Positions 45,658 through 55,255 of a stretch of 64,000 nt of DNA are shown here, piece by piece. Position numbers and translations under genes: made by a program. The DNA lies in the NCBI GenBank assembly GCA_002281775.1, contig NCGY01000002.1:1-64000 (forward strand), read 5' to 3'. The DNA comes from Hydrogenophilales bacterium 16-64-46. Its GTDB lineage: Bacteria > Pseudomonadota > Gammaproteobacteria > Burkholderiales > Thiobacillaceae. Position 1 is the stretch's first letter. Every line of letters begins with the position of its first letter. Below the pieces are notes generated by a model. That model saw only the letters and a program-made list of their open reading frames with translations. It did no database searches and was not told where the DNA came from.

Positions 45658-47826
45658 TCAATTCAGTGTCAGCCTGTCGTCGAGGATGCGCGGCGTGAGG
45701 AAGATGATCAGCTCGGTTTTCTGATTTCTTTTACCAGTGGTCTTGAACAAATTCCCCAACAGAGGAACATCGCCAAGCAACGGTACCTTGTCTTCAGTAT
45801 ATCCTTCGTCGCCATCGAAAATCCCACCCAGAACCAGGGTCTCGCCGTTATTGACTCGCACTTGAGTTTTGATCCGTTTCGTGGCGATAGAGGGGACGAC
45901 AAAGCCACTTGCCGAGACACTGTTGGCCACATCCTGGGTATCCTTTTGCACCTCGACCGTCATGATCAAGGAATCATTGTTCAGGATTTGGGGGTCCACC
46001 AAGAGACACAGAAACACATCCTTGAAGGAAACCGTAGCAGGGGAATTGGCCGACCCCGGGGTTACGAAGGGGATCTGCGAGCCATTCAGAATGACTGCCG
46101 GCTTCTGATTGCTGGTCAATACACGAGGATTGGAGATCACCTTTCCACGTTTTTCAGCTTCCAGCGCACGTAGCTCCAGTCCAAGTAGATTGCCGTTGGC
46201 TGGATCCAGCAGGTTGACCAGCAGGTTAGGGCTGACCGCCGGCGTATCCTGTCCGCTTCCGCTGAACGTATGGCTTCCACTCGCCGCTGAAAAATTCAGC
46301 CGTGCGCCCAGATCACGATTCCAGCTGCTGTCCGCCACCACTACCCGTGCCTCGATCATGACCTGGCGCGCCGGTACGTCCAGTCGCGCCAGCAGCTCGC
46401 GCACTTCCTGAATCTTCTTCGGCGTATCGGTAATGATCAGCGTGTTGGTCTTCAGTTCGTAGGTCGCCCGCCCGCGTTTCGTCAGCACTTTCTGGTCATT
46501 GTTGCCCTGACCGGACTGCGACGCCTGCGCCGCAGCGGTGCCCCCCAGACCCTGCGCCTGCGCCGAGCAGTTCACCGCGTTGTTGGTGGCCGAGTTCAGG
46601 AACGCTCCCGAAGCGAAACCATAGAGCATGGTCTGCGCCTCATCGGCCCGCATGTAATTCAGCTGGATGAACTCGGTGGTCAGCGGTTCGAGGTCCGCCA
46701 CCTGGTTCTTGGCTTCGAATTCCAGTTTCTCCTTCGTCAGCAACTCATCCTTGGGGGCGATCCAGATGACGTTGCCATTGGCGCGCTTGTCGAGTCCCTT
46801 GGTCTGCATGACGAGGTCGAGCGCCTGATCCCAGGGCACATCCTTGAGACGCAGGGTGAGGTTGCCCGCCACCGTGTCGCTGGCGACGATGTTCAGTCCG
46901 GTAAAGTCCGCGATCACCTGCAGTACGGAGCGCACTTCGACATTCTGGAAATTCAGCGACAGTTTTTCGCCGGTGTACTTGATCTTGCCGTCGGCGGTTT
47001 TCTTCTGCGCGTCGGTCGAGGGCTTGACCTCGACGATGAAGTTGTTGTCGGTCTGGTACGCGGAATACTCCCAGCCCCCCTTCGGCGTGATCACCATGCG
47101 GGTGTTGTCGCCCAGAGCGTAGGTTTCGACCATCTGCACGGGGGTGCCGAAATCGGCCACGTCCAGGCGGCGTTGCAGGGTCTTGGGCAGTTGTGTGCCG
47201 AGGAAGTCGACCACGATCGTGCCCGCCTGCTGCCGGATATTGATGCCCACACGGGAATCCGACAGGCTGGTAACCACGCGGGCCTCGCCTGCGCTACCGC
47301 GACGGAAATCGACATCGCGCAACGCGTGGCTGTCCTCACTGCTGGCGACCGTTTCGGCGAAGCGGGGGCTGGCATTGACGGGAGCCGCTGTCGCTGACAC
47401 GCCGTTCAAGGCAATCAGCAACGCATTGCCTTCGACGCTGGCCTCGTATTCAGCCGGCTTGTTCAGGTTGAGGACGAGGCGTGTACGGGTGCCCGCCTGC
47501 ACGACATTGACGCTGGTGAGCGGGCCGTGATTGGCCTCGACCGAGTTCCGGCCCAGGGCATTGCCAGTATCGGGCAAATCCAGCGCGATCCGCGGCGGAT
47601 TGCTGACGGTAAAGCCGGCCGGTACCGCCGTGAGGGGATTCTTGAGGTGCACGCGCAGCACCACCCTGCCCCCCGGCAGGGTGGTGCTCTCCACATTCTG
47701 TACCAGGTTGGTCGTGGGCGGCGCGTCCGCGGCGCGCAGACCGAAAGGGGTGATGGCGCCCGCGAGTAAGGCCCCGCCGAGTACACAGCGGGCAAGGGTG
47801 TTGGCAAGTTTCGGCAATACGTTCAT
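45658..47826 (-). CDS. pilQ: Type IV pilus secretin PilQ
   Basis: 722 residues from the ATG at 47826. Signal peptide (about 1-34), two AMIN domains (about 40-300), STN domain (about 315-390: LKDVPWDQALDLVMQ), N0/N1 and the secretin domain ending in VPLLGDVPLLGNLFK and ELIIFLTPRIL. PilQ forms the outer-membrane channel for pili. The frame extends upstream through pilP but that part is not pilQ. Last gene of pilMNOPQ. Confidence 0.96.
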   Translation of the reverse strand: MNVLPKLANTLARCVLGGALLAGAITPFGLRAADAPPTTNLVQNVESTTLPGGRVVLRVHLKNPLTAVPAGFTVSNPPRIALDLPDTGNALGRNSVEANHGPLTSVNVVQAGTRTRLVLNLNKPAEYEASVEGNALLIALNGVSATAAPVNASPRFAETVASSEDSHALRDVDFRRGSAGEARVVTSLSDSRVGINIRQQAGTIVVDFLGTQLPKTLQRRLDVADFGTPVQMVETYALGDNTRMVITPKGGWEYSAYQTDNNFIVEVKPSTDAQKKTADGKIKYTGEKLSLNFQNVEVRSVLQVIADFTGLNIVASDTVAGNLTLRLKDVPWDQALDLVMQTKGLDKRANGNVIWIAPKDELLTKEKLEFEAKNQVADLEPLTTEFIQLNYMRADEAQTMLYGFASGAFLNSATNNAVNCSAQAQGLGGTAAAQASQSGQGNNDQKVLTKRGRATYELKTNTLIITDTPKKIQEVRELLARLDVPARQVMIEARVVVADSSWNRDLGARLNFSAASGSHTFSGSGQDTPAVSPNLLVNLLDPANGNLLGLELRALEAEKRGKVISNPRVLTSNQKPAVILNGSQIPFVTPGSANSPATVSFKDVFLCLLVDPQILNNDSLIMTVEVQKDTQDVANSVSASGFVVPSIATKRIKTQVRVNNGETLVLGGIFDGDEGYTEDKVPLLGDVPLLGNLFKTTGKRNQKTELIIFLTPRILDDRLTLN

Positions 47827-47855
47827 GTCGGCCTCTTGGAAATTCGATGCGGGAC

Positions 47856-48350
47856 TCAGTCTTGCAAGACCAGCGTGCTGGTGCGCTCGGCCCAGTCGCC
47901 AGCGCTGTCCTGCACGATCTCGCGCAGGGTGATTTCCGCGTCGCTGATCTGGGTTATCAGGCCAAAATTCTGGCCTATGTAGTTGCCTTTCCGGACGTGA
48001 TAGATGGCCTTGTCCGGGGTTCTGATCACGGCATGGATCGTGCCCTGCTTGGCAATCATGCCCACCATTTGCAGCGTTTCGAGCGAGAAGGCCTCGAGCG
48101 GCTCCTTCGGGCGCAGCAGGTCGGGCTGCAAACCCCCGCCCCCGCTCGACAGCTTCCTCGGCTTGAACGGATCGGGCAGGTCGAATGCCTCGTAGGCAAA
48201 TGGCTCGTAGACCTTGACCTGGGGAAGCGGCTCGATCTTGCCTTGCATGTCCTTGCCGGTTTCGGCAACGAATCGTTTCAGGTCTTCCATGTCTCCGCTG
48301 CCGCAACCGGACAGGGCGAGCACGATGCCCAGACTCAGTATGCGCTTCAT
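47856..48350 (-). CDS. pilP: Type IV pilus lipoprotein PilP
   Basis: 164 residues. The lipobox LALSGC gives Cys16. The C-terminal domain (about 85-160, LETLQMVGMIAKQGTIHAVI) is the HR-like beta-sandwich which binds PilQ. It links the inner-membrane PilN-PilO pair to the secretin. It overlaps pilO by 4 bp; 29 bp separate it from pilQ. Confidence 0.94.
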   Translation of the reverse strand: MKRILSLGIVLALSGCGSGDMEDLKRFVAETGKDMQGKIEPLPQVKVYEPFAYEAFDLPDPFKPRKLSSGGGGLQPDLLRPKEPLEAFSLETLQMVGMIAKQGTIHAVIRTPDKAIYHVRKGNYIGQNFGLITQISDAEITLREIVQDSAGDWAERTSTLVLQD

Positions 48351-48997
48351 TTCTTTTTCCCCTTGGCTTTGCCTTTCTTGTCCTTGGCCTTCTTCTCCGC
48401 CTGCTTCAGCGCAATGGTTTCTTCTTCGTCAAGGTAGCGATAGGTCTTCACCACGGCATCCATGTTCAGGTTGCCGCCCTTGATGGGTTCGATCGCGATG
48501 TTCTGCAAGGTGACGATGCGCGACAGCTTGGAGATGTCGCTGACGAAAGACGCGATGTCGTGGTAGCCGCCGCGGACTTTGACGCTGATGGGCGTCTCCG
48601 CATAGAAATCGTGCTTGGTTTCGGGTTGCGGCTTGAACAGTTCAAACTGCAAGCCGCGCCCCAGGCCGGCCTGGTTGACGTCGGTGATCAGGGCATCCAT
48701 TTCCTGCTTGTTGGGCAACTGCTTGAGCAAGGCACCGAATGCCTGCTCGATGTCGGCGAGTTGCTGCCTGTAGGTTTCGAGGTTGATCGCCTGGTTTTTT
48801 TTCACCCGGAAGGTCTCGCGCAGCTGCGTTTCCTTCTCCCGCGACGCTTCCAGTGCTGTCATGCCGCCGCGCCAGTCAAACCACCAGCCTGCGGCCACGA
48901 TCAGGGCAAACAACAGGGCCAGGGCAGCCAGCTTGGTCGCCAAGGGCCAGTCGGCAAGCGTCTTGAAATCCAGCTTGTTCAGTTCGTCCATCGTCAT
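48347..48997 (-). CDS. pilO: Type IV pilus protein PilO
   Basis: 216 residues from the ATG at 48997, which overlaps the pilN stop (ATGA). One N-terminal helix (about 23-45), a coiled coil and a ferredoxin-like periplasmic domain with LPNKQEMDALITDVNQAGLGRGL and YHDIASFVSDISKLSRIVTL. The C-terminal tail is extremely Lys-rich. It pairs with PilN in the alignment complex. Confidence 0.94.
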   Translation of the reverse strand: MTMDELNKLDFKTLADWPLATKLAALALLFALIVAAGWWFDWRGGMTALEASREKETQLRETFRVKKNQAINLETYRQQLADIEQAFGALLKQLPNKQEMDALITDVNQAGLGRGLQFELFKPQPETKHDFYAETPISVKVRGGYHDIASFVSDISKLSRIVTLQNIAIEPIKGGNLNMDAVVKTYRYLDEEETIALKQAEKKAKDKKGKAKGKKK

Positions 48998-49575
48998 GAC
49001 GCGTCTCCCTTGCCAGACGGTTCGTCGGCAGCCTGCTGACGGGTCTGTTTCACGGTCAGGGCAAACTCGTTGGCGCGCAGGCCGTTGACCGTGGCCGATT
49101 TGATTTCGATCAGCGACGGCGAATCGAACCACGGCGAATCGTCCAGACTGCGCATCAAAGTGGATACCCGTGCACTCGACTGCGTGTATCCGCTGATGGT
49201 GATGGTGTTGCCATTCTGCTTGACCGACTTCAGGTAGAGGCCATCTGGGAGGATCCGGATCAACTGATCGAACAGGTGAACGACCTCGGCCCGGTCGGAT
49301 TGCAGGGTTTCGACCACCTGCTTGCGCGCGAGCAACGCCCGGGTCTGTTCCTTGATTTTCCCGATTTCGCCGATCTGCACGTCGAGCTTGGCAATCTCCT
49401 GATCAAGGAAGGTGTTGCGCTGATCTTGCGCGGACTGCCGGGCCGCAATCACGCTGTGCCCCATGATGACGGCAAGCACGCTGGCCGCCAGGGTCAATCC
49501 GAGGAGAATGTTGAACTGACGCCGCCGTGCCGCACGGGCGATTTCGCGGTGGGGAAGGAGGTTGATACGGATCAT
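48994..49575 (-). CDS. pilN: Type IV pilus protein PilN
   Basis: 193 residues. The cytosolic N-terminus MIRINLLPHREIARAARRR binds PilM (IRINLLPHR is the signature), followed by one membrane helix (about 24-45), a coiled coil and a periplasmic ferredoxin-like domain. It overlaps pilM and pilO by 4 bp. Confidence 0.95.
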   Translation of the reverse strand: MIRINLLPHREIARAARRRQFNILLGLTLAASVLAVIMGHSVIAARQSAQDQRNTFLDQEIAKLDVQIGEIGKIKEQTRALLARKQVVETLQSDRAEVVHLFDQLIRILPDGLYLKSVKQNGNTITISGYTQSSARVSTLMRSLDDSPWFDSPSLIEIKSATVNGLRANEFALTVKQTRQQAADEPSGKGDAS

Positions 49576-50660
49576 TGCGGGTCAAACCTCCGCATGGCGA
49601 GGCCGCAGGCGACAAACAGCGCGGGCGCATCGAGCATCAATGCCTGCGGCCGTATCTTGCTGCCGACTGCCATGTTGGTAAAGGGATTGACGACCAGCGT
49701 GGGCGTGCTGGTGCGCTGCGCGACCACCTCGTCGATGCCCGGAATCATCGCGCCACCGCCCGCGAGCAGGATCTGGTCGACCTTGCGGTACTGGGTGGAG
49801 GTGGTGAAGAGTTGCAGCGCGCGGCCGATTTCCATGGCGAGCGTTTCACTGTAGGGTTGCAGCACTTCCATGTCGTAGCTTTCGGGCAGGGTGCCGCGGC
49901 GCTTGGCGTTCTCCGCCTCTTCGCTGGTCATGCCGTAGCGGCGGGAAATTTCGTTGTTGAGCTGGTTGCCGCCAAAGCCGTGCTCGCGCAGGTAGACCGA
50001 ATCGTTGTCGTGCAGGATGTTGATGTGCATGTTCTGCGCACCGATATCGATGATCGCGACCGTCAGGCCGGCACCGCTGTTGGGCAACAGGTGCGCGATC
50101 TGTTCGTAGGCCGCCTGCGTGGCATAGGATTCGACATCCATGACCAGGGCCTTGAGCCCTGCCGCTTCTGCCGCCGCAACCCGGTCCTCGACCTTTTCCT
50201 TGCGCGCTGCGGCAAGGAGAATCTGGACATCTTCCGGACTGCCGGGCGACGGCCCCAGAACCTGGAAATCCAGATTGACTTCATCCAGCGAGAAGGGGAT
50301 CACCTGGTTGGCCTCGGTTTCCACCTGGTTTTCCAGATCGAGACCCTTGAGGCTCGCCGGCGCGAGGATTTTCTTGGTGATGACCGCCGACGAGGGCAGC
50401 GCAAGGGCCACGTTCTTGACCCGCGTCCCCAGGTTTTTCCAGGCTGTGCGCAGGGTTTCTGCCACTTGGTCAAGATTGGCGATATTGCCATCTGTCACCG
50501 CGTCCTTGGGCAGGGGCTCGATGACGTAGCGCTCGACGCGGAGCATACCCTTGCCGGCATCGGTGAGCTCCACCAGCTTGACTGCGGTCGTGCTGATGTC
50601 CAGGCCGATGATCGGCAGCCCCTTGGCAGACAACCAGTCCAGATTGATATTCAGGTGCAA
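49572..50660 (-). CDS. pilM: Type IV pilus actin-like protein PilM
   Basis: 362 residues with an actin/FtsA-like fold: nucleotide-binding segments IGLDISTTAVKLVELT (phosphate 1), AIIDIGAQNMHINIL (phosphate 2) and ILLAGGGAMIPGIDEVV (adenosine). PilM binds the N-terminus of PilN in the cytoplasm. First gene of pilMNOPQ, divergent from mrcA. Confidence 0.96.
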   Translation of the reverse strand: MHLNINLDWLSAKGLPIIGLDISTTAVKLVELTDAGKGMLRVERYVIEPLPKDAVTDGNIANLDQVAETLRTAWKNLGTRVKNVALALPSSAVITKKILAPASLKGLDLENQVETEANQVIPFSLDEVNLDFQVLGPSPGSPEDVQILLAAARKEKVEDRVAAAEAAGLKALVMDVESYATQAAYEQIAHLLPNSGAGLTVAIIDIGAQNMHINILHDNDSVYLREHGFGGNQLNNEISRRYGMTSEEAENAKRRGTLPESYDMEVLQPYSETLAMEIGRALQLFTTSTQYRKVDQILLAGGGAMIPGIDEVVAQRTSTPTLVVNPFTNMAVGSKIRPQALMLDAPALFVACGLAMRRFDPQ

Positions 50661-50849
50661 GAGTTTTCCTTTACCCTTCTGCGGGTTGTCGCATTTTCTT
50701 GTTATGGATTTTAAATCCTAGCAACAACACACGGTTTTTAACAGTTTTTTTCTTTCCTGTTTCCAGAACCCACACAACTGTATCCAATTTCCAACAGCAC
50801 TAACGCCTATAATCGGCGGAAACTTTAGGCGTCATTTAGAAGGAACCGG
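50661..50849. promoter_or_regulatory. Divergent promoter region between pilM and mrcA
   Basis: 189 bp, AT-rich. A consensus TATAAT at 50808-50813 faces mrcA, about 37 bp before its ATG, with a GAAGGAA ribosome-binding site. A palindrome GGATTTTAAATCC at 50706-50718 lies near the pilM side and may overlap its promoter. No clear pilM -35/-10 pair could be assigned. Confidence 0.5.
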
Positions 50850-53207
50850 ATGTTTTCCAAATGGTGGCACTACGCACTGGCGCTCGCCGTCAGCCTTGGC
50901 GTGGTCGGCACGGCGCTCGCGGGCCTCGCGGCTGCGCTGATTTATCCCAACCTGCCTCCGCTCGAGGCGCTGACGGACTACAAACCCAAGCTGCCGCTCC
51001 GGGTTTACACCGCCGACGGCGCGCTGATCGGCGAATTCGGCGAGGAGCGGCGGGCCTTCATCGCCATCGACAAGGTGCCGGCCTACATGAAGCAGGCCAT
51101 CATCGCCGCCGAGGATGAGCGCTTCTACACCCACGGCGGCGTGGACACGCTGGGCATACTGCGTGCTGCGAGCGCAAACCTGCTGTCGGGCGGCGTCAAG
51201 GAAGGCGCGTCGACGATCACCATGCAGGTGGCGCGCAATTTCTTTCTGTCCAACGAAAAAACCTTCACCCGCAAGCTGTCCGAAGCCATGCTGGCGATGA
51301 AGATCGAACACAATCTTTCCAAGGACAAGATTCTCGAGCTCTACATCAACCAGATCTACCTGGGCCAGCGTGCATACGGCTTCGAGGCCGCAGCACGCAC
51401 TTACTTCGGCAAGCCGATGCAGGATTTGAGCCTGGCCGAATTCGCCATGCTCGCGGGACTCCCCAAGGCCCCCTCGCGTTACAACCCGGTAGTGAATTTC
51501 CCGCGTGCCAAGGCCCGCCAGGAATACGTGCTGAAACGCATGCTCACGCTCAGGTTCATCGACCAGCCGACCTGGCAGGCGGCCATGGCGCAGAAGCTGG
51601 TGATTCGCCAGACCAGGCAGCAAACCGACGTGGTGGCCGATTTTGCCGCCGAGATGGTGCGCCAGACCCTGTTCGAGAAATACGGCGAATCGATTTACAG
51701 CTCGGGATACAAGGCCGTTACCACCCTGCTGCGCGCACAACAGGCGGCCGCCAACCAGGCCGTGTGGCTGGGCGTGGCGGACTACGACCTGCGGCACGGC
51801 TATCGCGGACCGGAAAAGCAGATCGCGCTTCCCGACGACAAGGCGACCCGCGAGTCCATGATCGCGGATACCCTGTCCGAGCTCAGCCCGGTCAGCGACA
51901 TGCAGCCGGCCGTGGTGGTGTCCGCCACACCCCGGCTGATCCGTGCCCAGTTGCAGGCAGGCAGCGTGGTCGAGATCACCGGCAATTCGCTCAAATGGGT
52001 GGCCGACTGGATCGCCGGCAAAAAAGGCCGGCAACTGCTGCCCGGTGCCGTCGTCAGGGTGCAGGCCACCAGCGCAAAAGCCTGGCGGCTGGCACAACTG
52101 CCTGAAGTGGAAGCGGCCCTGGTCGCGGTGAGCCCGAAGAACGGGGCGATTACCGCGCTGGTCGGCGGCTTCGATTTCAACCGCAACAAATTCAACCACG
52201 TCACCCAGGCCTGGCGGCAACCCGGGTCGAGTTTCAAGCCCTTCATCTATTCCGCTGCGCTGGAAAAGGGCTACACCCCCGCGACCATGGTCGACAATGC
52301 CCCGATCACCCTGGCCGCCGAAGAAGCCGGCGGCACAGCATGGGAACCGAAGAACTACGACGGCAGCACAGGCGGTCCGGTGCGTCTGCGCAGCGCGCTG
52401 ACCAAATCGCTAAATCTGGTGTCGGTGCGCATCCTGCAGGGCATCGGGCCGTATTACGCGCGCGATTACATTCGCCGCTTCGGCTTCGACCCGGCCCGTC
52501 ACCCGCCCTATCTCACCATGGCGCTCGGCGCGGGCAGCGTCACGCCGCTCCAGCTTGCCGCCGCCTACGGCGTGTTCGCCAACGGCGGCTTCAGCGTCAA
52601 GCCCTACCTGATCGAGAAGGTCACCGACAAGGACGGGCGTGTGCTGATGCAGGCACCCACGCAGCAGGCCGGCGGCAATACGCCGCGCGTGATCGACGCG
52701 CGCAACGCCTGGCTCATGACCAGCATGATGCAAGACGTGACGCGGTATGGCACGGCCGCGCGCGCGGGCCAGCTCGGCCGCAGCGACATCGCCGGCAAGA
52801 CCGGCACCACCAACGATGCGCGCGACACCTGGTTCGCCGGCTACACGCCAGATCTGGTCGCCGTGGCGTGGATGGGTTACGACCAGCCGCGTTCGCTCGG
52901 CCGCCGCGAGACCGGTGCGCAATCCGCGCTGCCGATCTGGATACAGTTCATGGGACAAAGCCTGAAAGGCCTGCCGCAGAAAGGCTGGCCGATGCCGCCC
53001 GGCCTCGTCACCTTGCGCATCGACCCCGCAACCGGCACCCGCCTGCCCGAATCCCCGATAGGCGAAGTGCTCGGCGACATGCTGGGCGTGGAGCCTCCGG
53101 GCATGGTCGAGCATTTTTACCAGGAGTTCCCGCCTCCCGAGGCCTCTGCTGCGGACTGGCAGGACGAACCCATCGCCCCTGACGCGCCACCCGGTACCCC
53201 GATATGA
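50850..53207 (+). CDS. mrcA: Penicillin-binding protein 1A
   Basis: 785 residues. A bifunctional peptidoglycan synthase: N-terminal membrane helix (about 8-30), glycosyltransferase domain with IIAAEDERFYTHGGVD (catalytic Glu) and GASTITMQVARN, an OB-like insert, and the transpeptidase with SSFK (RQPGSSFKPFIYSAALEKG), SLN and KTGTTND motifs. Divergent from pilM, as in many beta- and gammaproteobacteria. It overlaps the downstream nucleotidyltransferase-like gene by 4 bp. Confidence 0.96.
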   Translation: MFSKWWHYALALAVSLGVVGTALAGLAAALIYPNLPPLEALTDYKPKLPLRVYTADGALIGEFGEERRAFIAIDKVPAYMKQAIIAAEDERFYTHGGVDTLGILRAASANLLSGGVKEGASTITMQVARNFFLSNEKTFTRKLSEAMLAMKIEHNLSKDKILELYINQIYLGQRAYGFEAAARTYFGKPMQDLSLAEFAMLAGLPKAPSRYNPVVNFPRAKARQEYVLKRMLTLRFIDQPTWQAAMAQKLVIRQTRQQTDVVADFAAEMVRQTLFEKYGESIYSSGYKAVTTLLRAQQAAANQAVWLGVADYDLRHGYRGPEKQIALPDDKATRESMIADTLSELSPVSDMQPAVVVSATPRLIRAQLQAGSVVEITGNSLKWVADWIAGKKGRQLLPGAVVRVQATSAKAWRLAQLPEVEAALVAVSPKNGAITALVGGFDFNRNKFNHVTQAWRQPGSSFKPFIYSAALEKGYTPATMVDNAPITLAAEEAGGTAWEPKNYDGSTGGPVRLRSALTKSLNLVSVRILQGIGPYYARDYIRRFGFDPARHPPYLTMALGAGSVTPLQLAAAYGVFANGGFSVKPYLIEKVTDKDGRVLMQAPTQQAGGNTPRVIDARNAWLMTSMMQDVTRYGTAARAGQLGRSDIAGKTGTTNDARDTWFAGYTPDLVAVAWMGYDQPRSLGRRETGAQSALPIWIQFMGQSLKGLPQKGWPMPPGLVTLRIDPATGTRLPESPIGEVLGDMLGVEPPGMVEHFYQEFPPPEASAADWQDEPIAPDAPPGTPI

Positions 53208-53779
53208 AGAACCTGGACATGCGCCGCCGCATCGCGCATGCGGCGGCCCGCCTGCTGGCGGAGGACGGTAGCCTCGATTACGGCAGCGCGAAGCGGAAAG
53301 CGGCGCGTCAGCTGGGTGCCCCCGACAGCGGCAGCCTGCCGGACAACCAGCAGATCGAGGATGCACTGCGCAGTTACCAGGCGCTGTACCACGCCGACGA
53401 AACCCGTAGCCGTCTCACTGCGCTCCGCCATGCCGCGATCGAATACATGGAACGTCTGGTCGCGTTCGATCCGCACCTCACGGGTTCCGTGCTCAATGGC
53501 ACGGCCAGTCCGCACGCCGACATCAATCTGCAACTCTTCACCGACGCACAGAAGGATGTGGAGTACCTGCTGATGGGACTCGGGCTGCCCTACCAGGCCG
53601 GCGAGTACCGGTCCGGTGACGGCGTAACCCGCAGCTATCCCCGGTTCCTCATCGACGACCCCCGTGCGCCCGTCGACATCGTCATTTATCCGGCGGCAGA
53701 ACTGCGCGGCATGAAGCGCCAGCAGCCCGACGGCAGCCCACGTCGGGCCCGGCTTGCCCAGGTGCGGCTGCTGGCCTGA
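53204..53779 (+). CDS. Nucleotidyltransferase-like conserved protein
   Basis: 191 residues. The central segment LTGSVLNGTASPHADINLQLFTD resembles a polymerase-beta-type nucleotidyltransferase motif (GS, then D-x-x-L), preceded by a helical N-terminus (RRRIAHAAARLLAEDGSLDY) and followed by RFLIDDPRAPVDIVIYP. I recognise it as a conserved hypothetical of proteobacteria, without a known substrate. Its ATG overlaps the mrcA stop (ATGA), so it is translated with the cell-wall synthase. Confidence 0.8.
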   Translation: MKNLDMRRRIAHAAARLLAEDGSLDYGSAKRKAARQLGAPDSGSLPDNQQIEDALRSYQALYHADETRSRLTALRHAAIEYMERLVAFDPHLTGSVLNGTASPHADINLQLFTDAQKDVEYLLMGLGLPYQAGEYRSGDGVTRSYPRFLIDDPRAPVDIVIYPAAELRGMKRQQPDGSPRRARLAQVRLLA

Positions 53780-53841
53780 CCCCCGCCGGGTCTGGCATGG
53801 AAGATGCTGGACCCCCTGCACACTGCCTCGGCGACCCCACC

Positions 53842-55236
53842 GTGATCCGTTTTTTTCGACATTACGTTCCACTCAACCTGCTGCTCCTGGTCATGCTCGA
53901 AGCCTGCATACTGGGCGGGGCGATGTACCTCGGCGTGAGCGCGCGCTTTTTGGACAGTTCCGTCATACCCGACGAGCTACATCCCATGCTGCCCAAGGCC
54001 CTGACATTCACGCTCGTGATGCTGGGACTGATGACGGCCAGTGGGCTCTACGACCTCGAATCGCAGCGCGGTGTCCGTGCGCTGCTGCATCGCCTGGGCC
54101 TGAGTTTCGGTCTCGGCCTGGTGGCCATGAGCCTGCTGTTCTATTTCTTTCCCAGCCTGCTGGTGGGTCGGGGGGCCTTCCTGCTATCGTTCGGTCTGGC
54201 CCTGCTCGGCATCCTGCTCTCGCGCGCGCTGTTCATCCGCTGGGCACGCGCCGGCGCACTCAAGACCCGCGCGCTGGTGATCGGCACCGGCAGTCGCGCC
54301 GCCCATGTTGAAGGGCTGCTGGCAAAACGCGGGCACGCCAGCAACACCCAAGTAGTCGGCTATCTGCCCATGGGCGGGAGTCATCATTTCGTCGACCATG
54401 CACGAATTCTCGACACCCAGGAATCCCTGTCCGAACTTGCAAGCCGGCTCCAGGTGGACGAAATCATCCTCGCCGTGCGCGACCGCCGCGGTGGCGGCCT
54501 GCCGGTTCAGGCATTGCTCGATTGCAAGCTGCGCGGCATCAACATCCTCGAACTGTCCAGTTTCTTCGAACGCGAAAATGGCCACCTGCAACTCGATTCG
54601 ATGAACGCCAGCTGGATGATCCTGGCCGAAGGCTTCAACCAGGGCATGATGCGCGATACCGTCAAACGGCTCTTCGACCTGCTGGTCAGCGCAGCAATGC
54701 TCGCCCTCACCCTGCCCATCATGGCCCTGGCTGCCGTGCTCATCAAACTGGAAAGCCCCGGCCCGGTTCTCTACCGGCAGGAGCGCGTCGGCCAGGGCGG
54801 GCGCAGCTTCACCATCCTCAAATTCCGCAGCATGTGCGTCGACGCCGAAAAGGACGGCAAGCCCCGCTGGGCCGGCCAGAATGACAGCCGCGTGACCTTC
54901 GTCGGCCGCTGCATCCGGCGCACCCGCATCGACGAGCTGCCGCAGATTTTCAACGTATTCTTCGGTGAAATGAGCTTTGTCGGCCCGCGTCCGGAACGGC
55001 CTTATTTCGTGCAGGACCTGACGCTGAAAATCCCCTATTACGGCGTGCGTCATACCGTCAAACCCGGCATCACCGGCTGGGCGCAGGTGCGCTACCCTTA
55101 CGGGGCCACCGACGAGGACGCCATGCACAAGCTCCAGTACGACCTCTATTACGTCAAGAACCACAGCCTCTTCCTCGACCTGATGATCCTGTTCCAGACT
55201 GCGCAGGTGGTGCTGTGGGGCAAGGGCGTGCGCTAG
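53842..55236 (+). CDS. EpsB-type sugar transferase (PEP-CTERM/EPS associated)
   Basis: 464 residues from the GTG at 53842; the MIRFFRHYVPLNLLLLVMLE start fits the family. Four N-terminal helices (about 10-130), a CoA-binding-like domain, and the C-terminal bacterial sugar transferase domain from about 270: KRLFDLLVSAAMLALTLPIM, SPGPVLYRQERVGQGG, FRSM, RTRIDELPQIFNV and GPRPERPYF. The enzyme transfers a sugar phosphate to undecaprenyl phosphate, the first step of exopolysaccharide synthesis. It resembles the PEP-CTERM-associated EpsB group (TIGR03013). Confidence 0.9.
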   Translation: MIRFFRHYVPLNLLLLVMLEACILGGAMYLGVSARFLDSSVIPDELHPMLPKALTFTLVMLGLMTASGLYDLESQRGVRALLHRLGLSFGLGLVAMSLLFYFFPSLLVGRGAFLLSFGLALLGILLSRALFIRWARAGALKTRALVIGTGSRAAHVEGLLAKRGHASNTQVVGYLPMGGSHHFVDHARILDTQESLSELASRLQVDEIILAVRDRRGGGLPVQALLDCKLRGINILELSSFFERENGHLQLDSMNASWMILAEGFNQGMMRDTVKRLFDLLVSAAMLALTLPIMALAAVLIKLESPGPVLYRQERVGQGGRSFTILKFRSMCVDAEKDGKPRWAGQNDSRVTFVGRCIRRTRIDELPQIFNVFFGEMSFVGPRPERPYFVQDLTLKIPYYGVRHTVKPGITGWAQVRYPYGATDEDAMHKLQYDLYYVKNHSLFLDLMILFQTAQVVLWGKGVR

Positions 55237-55255
55237 GCACGTCACCGACCCGATC

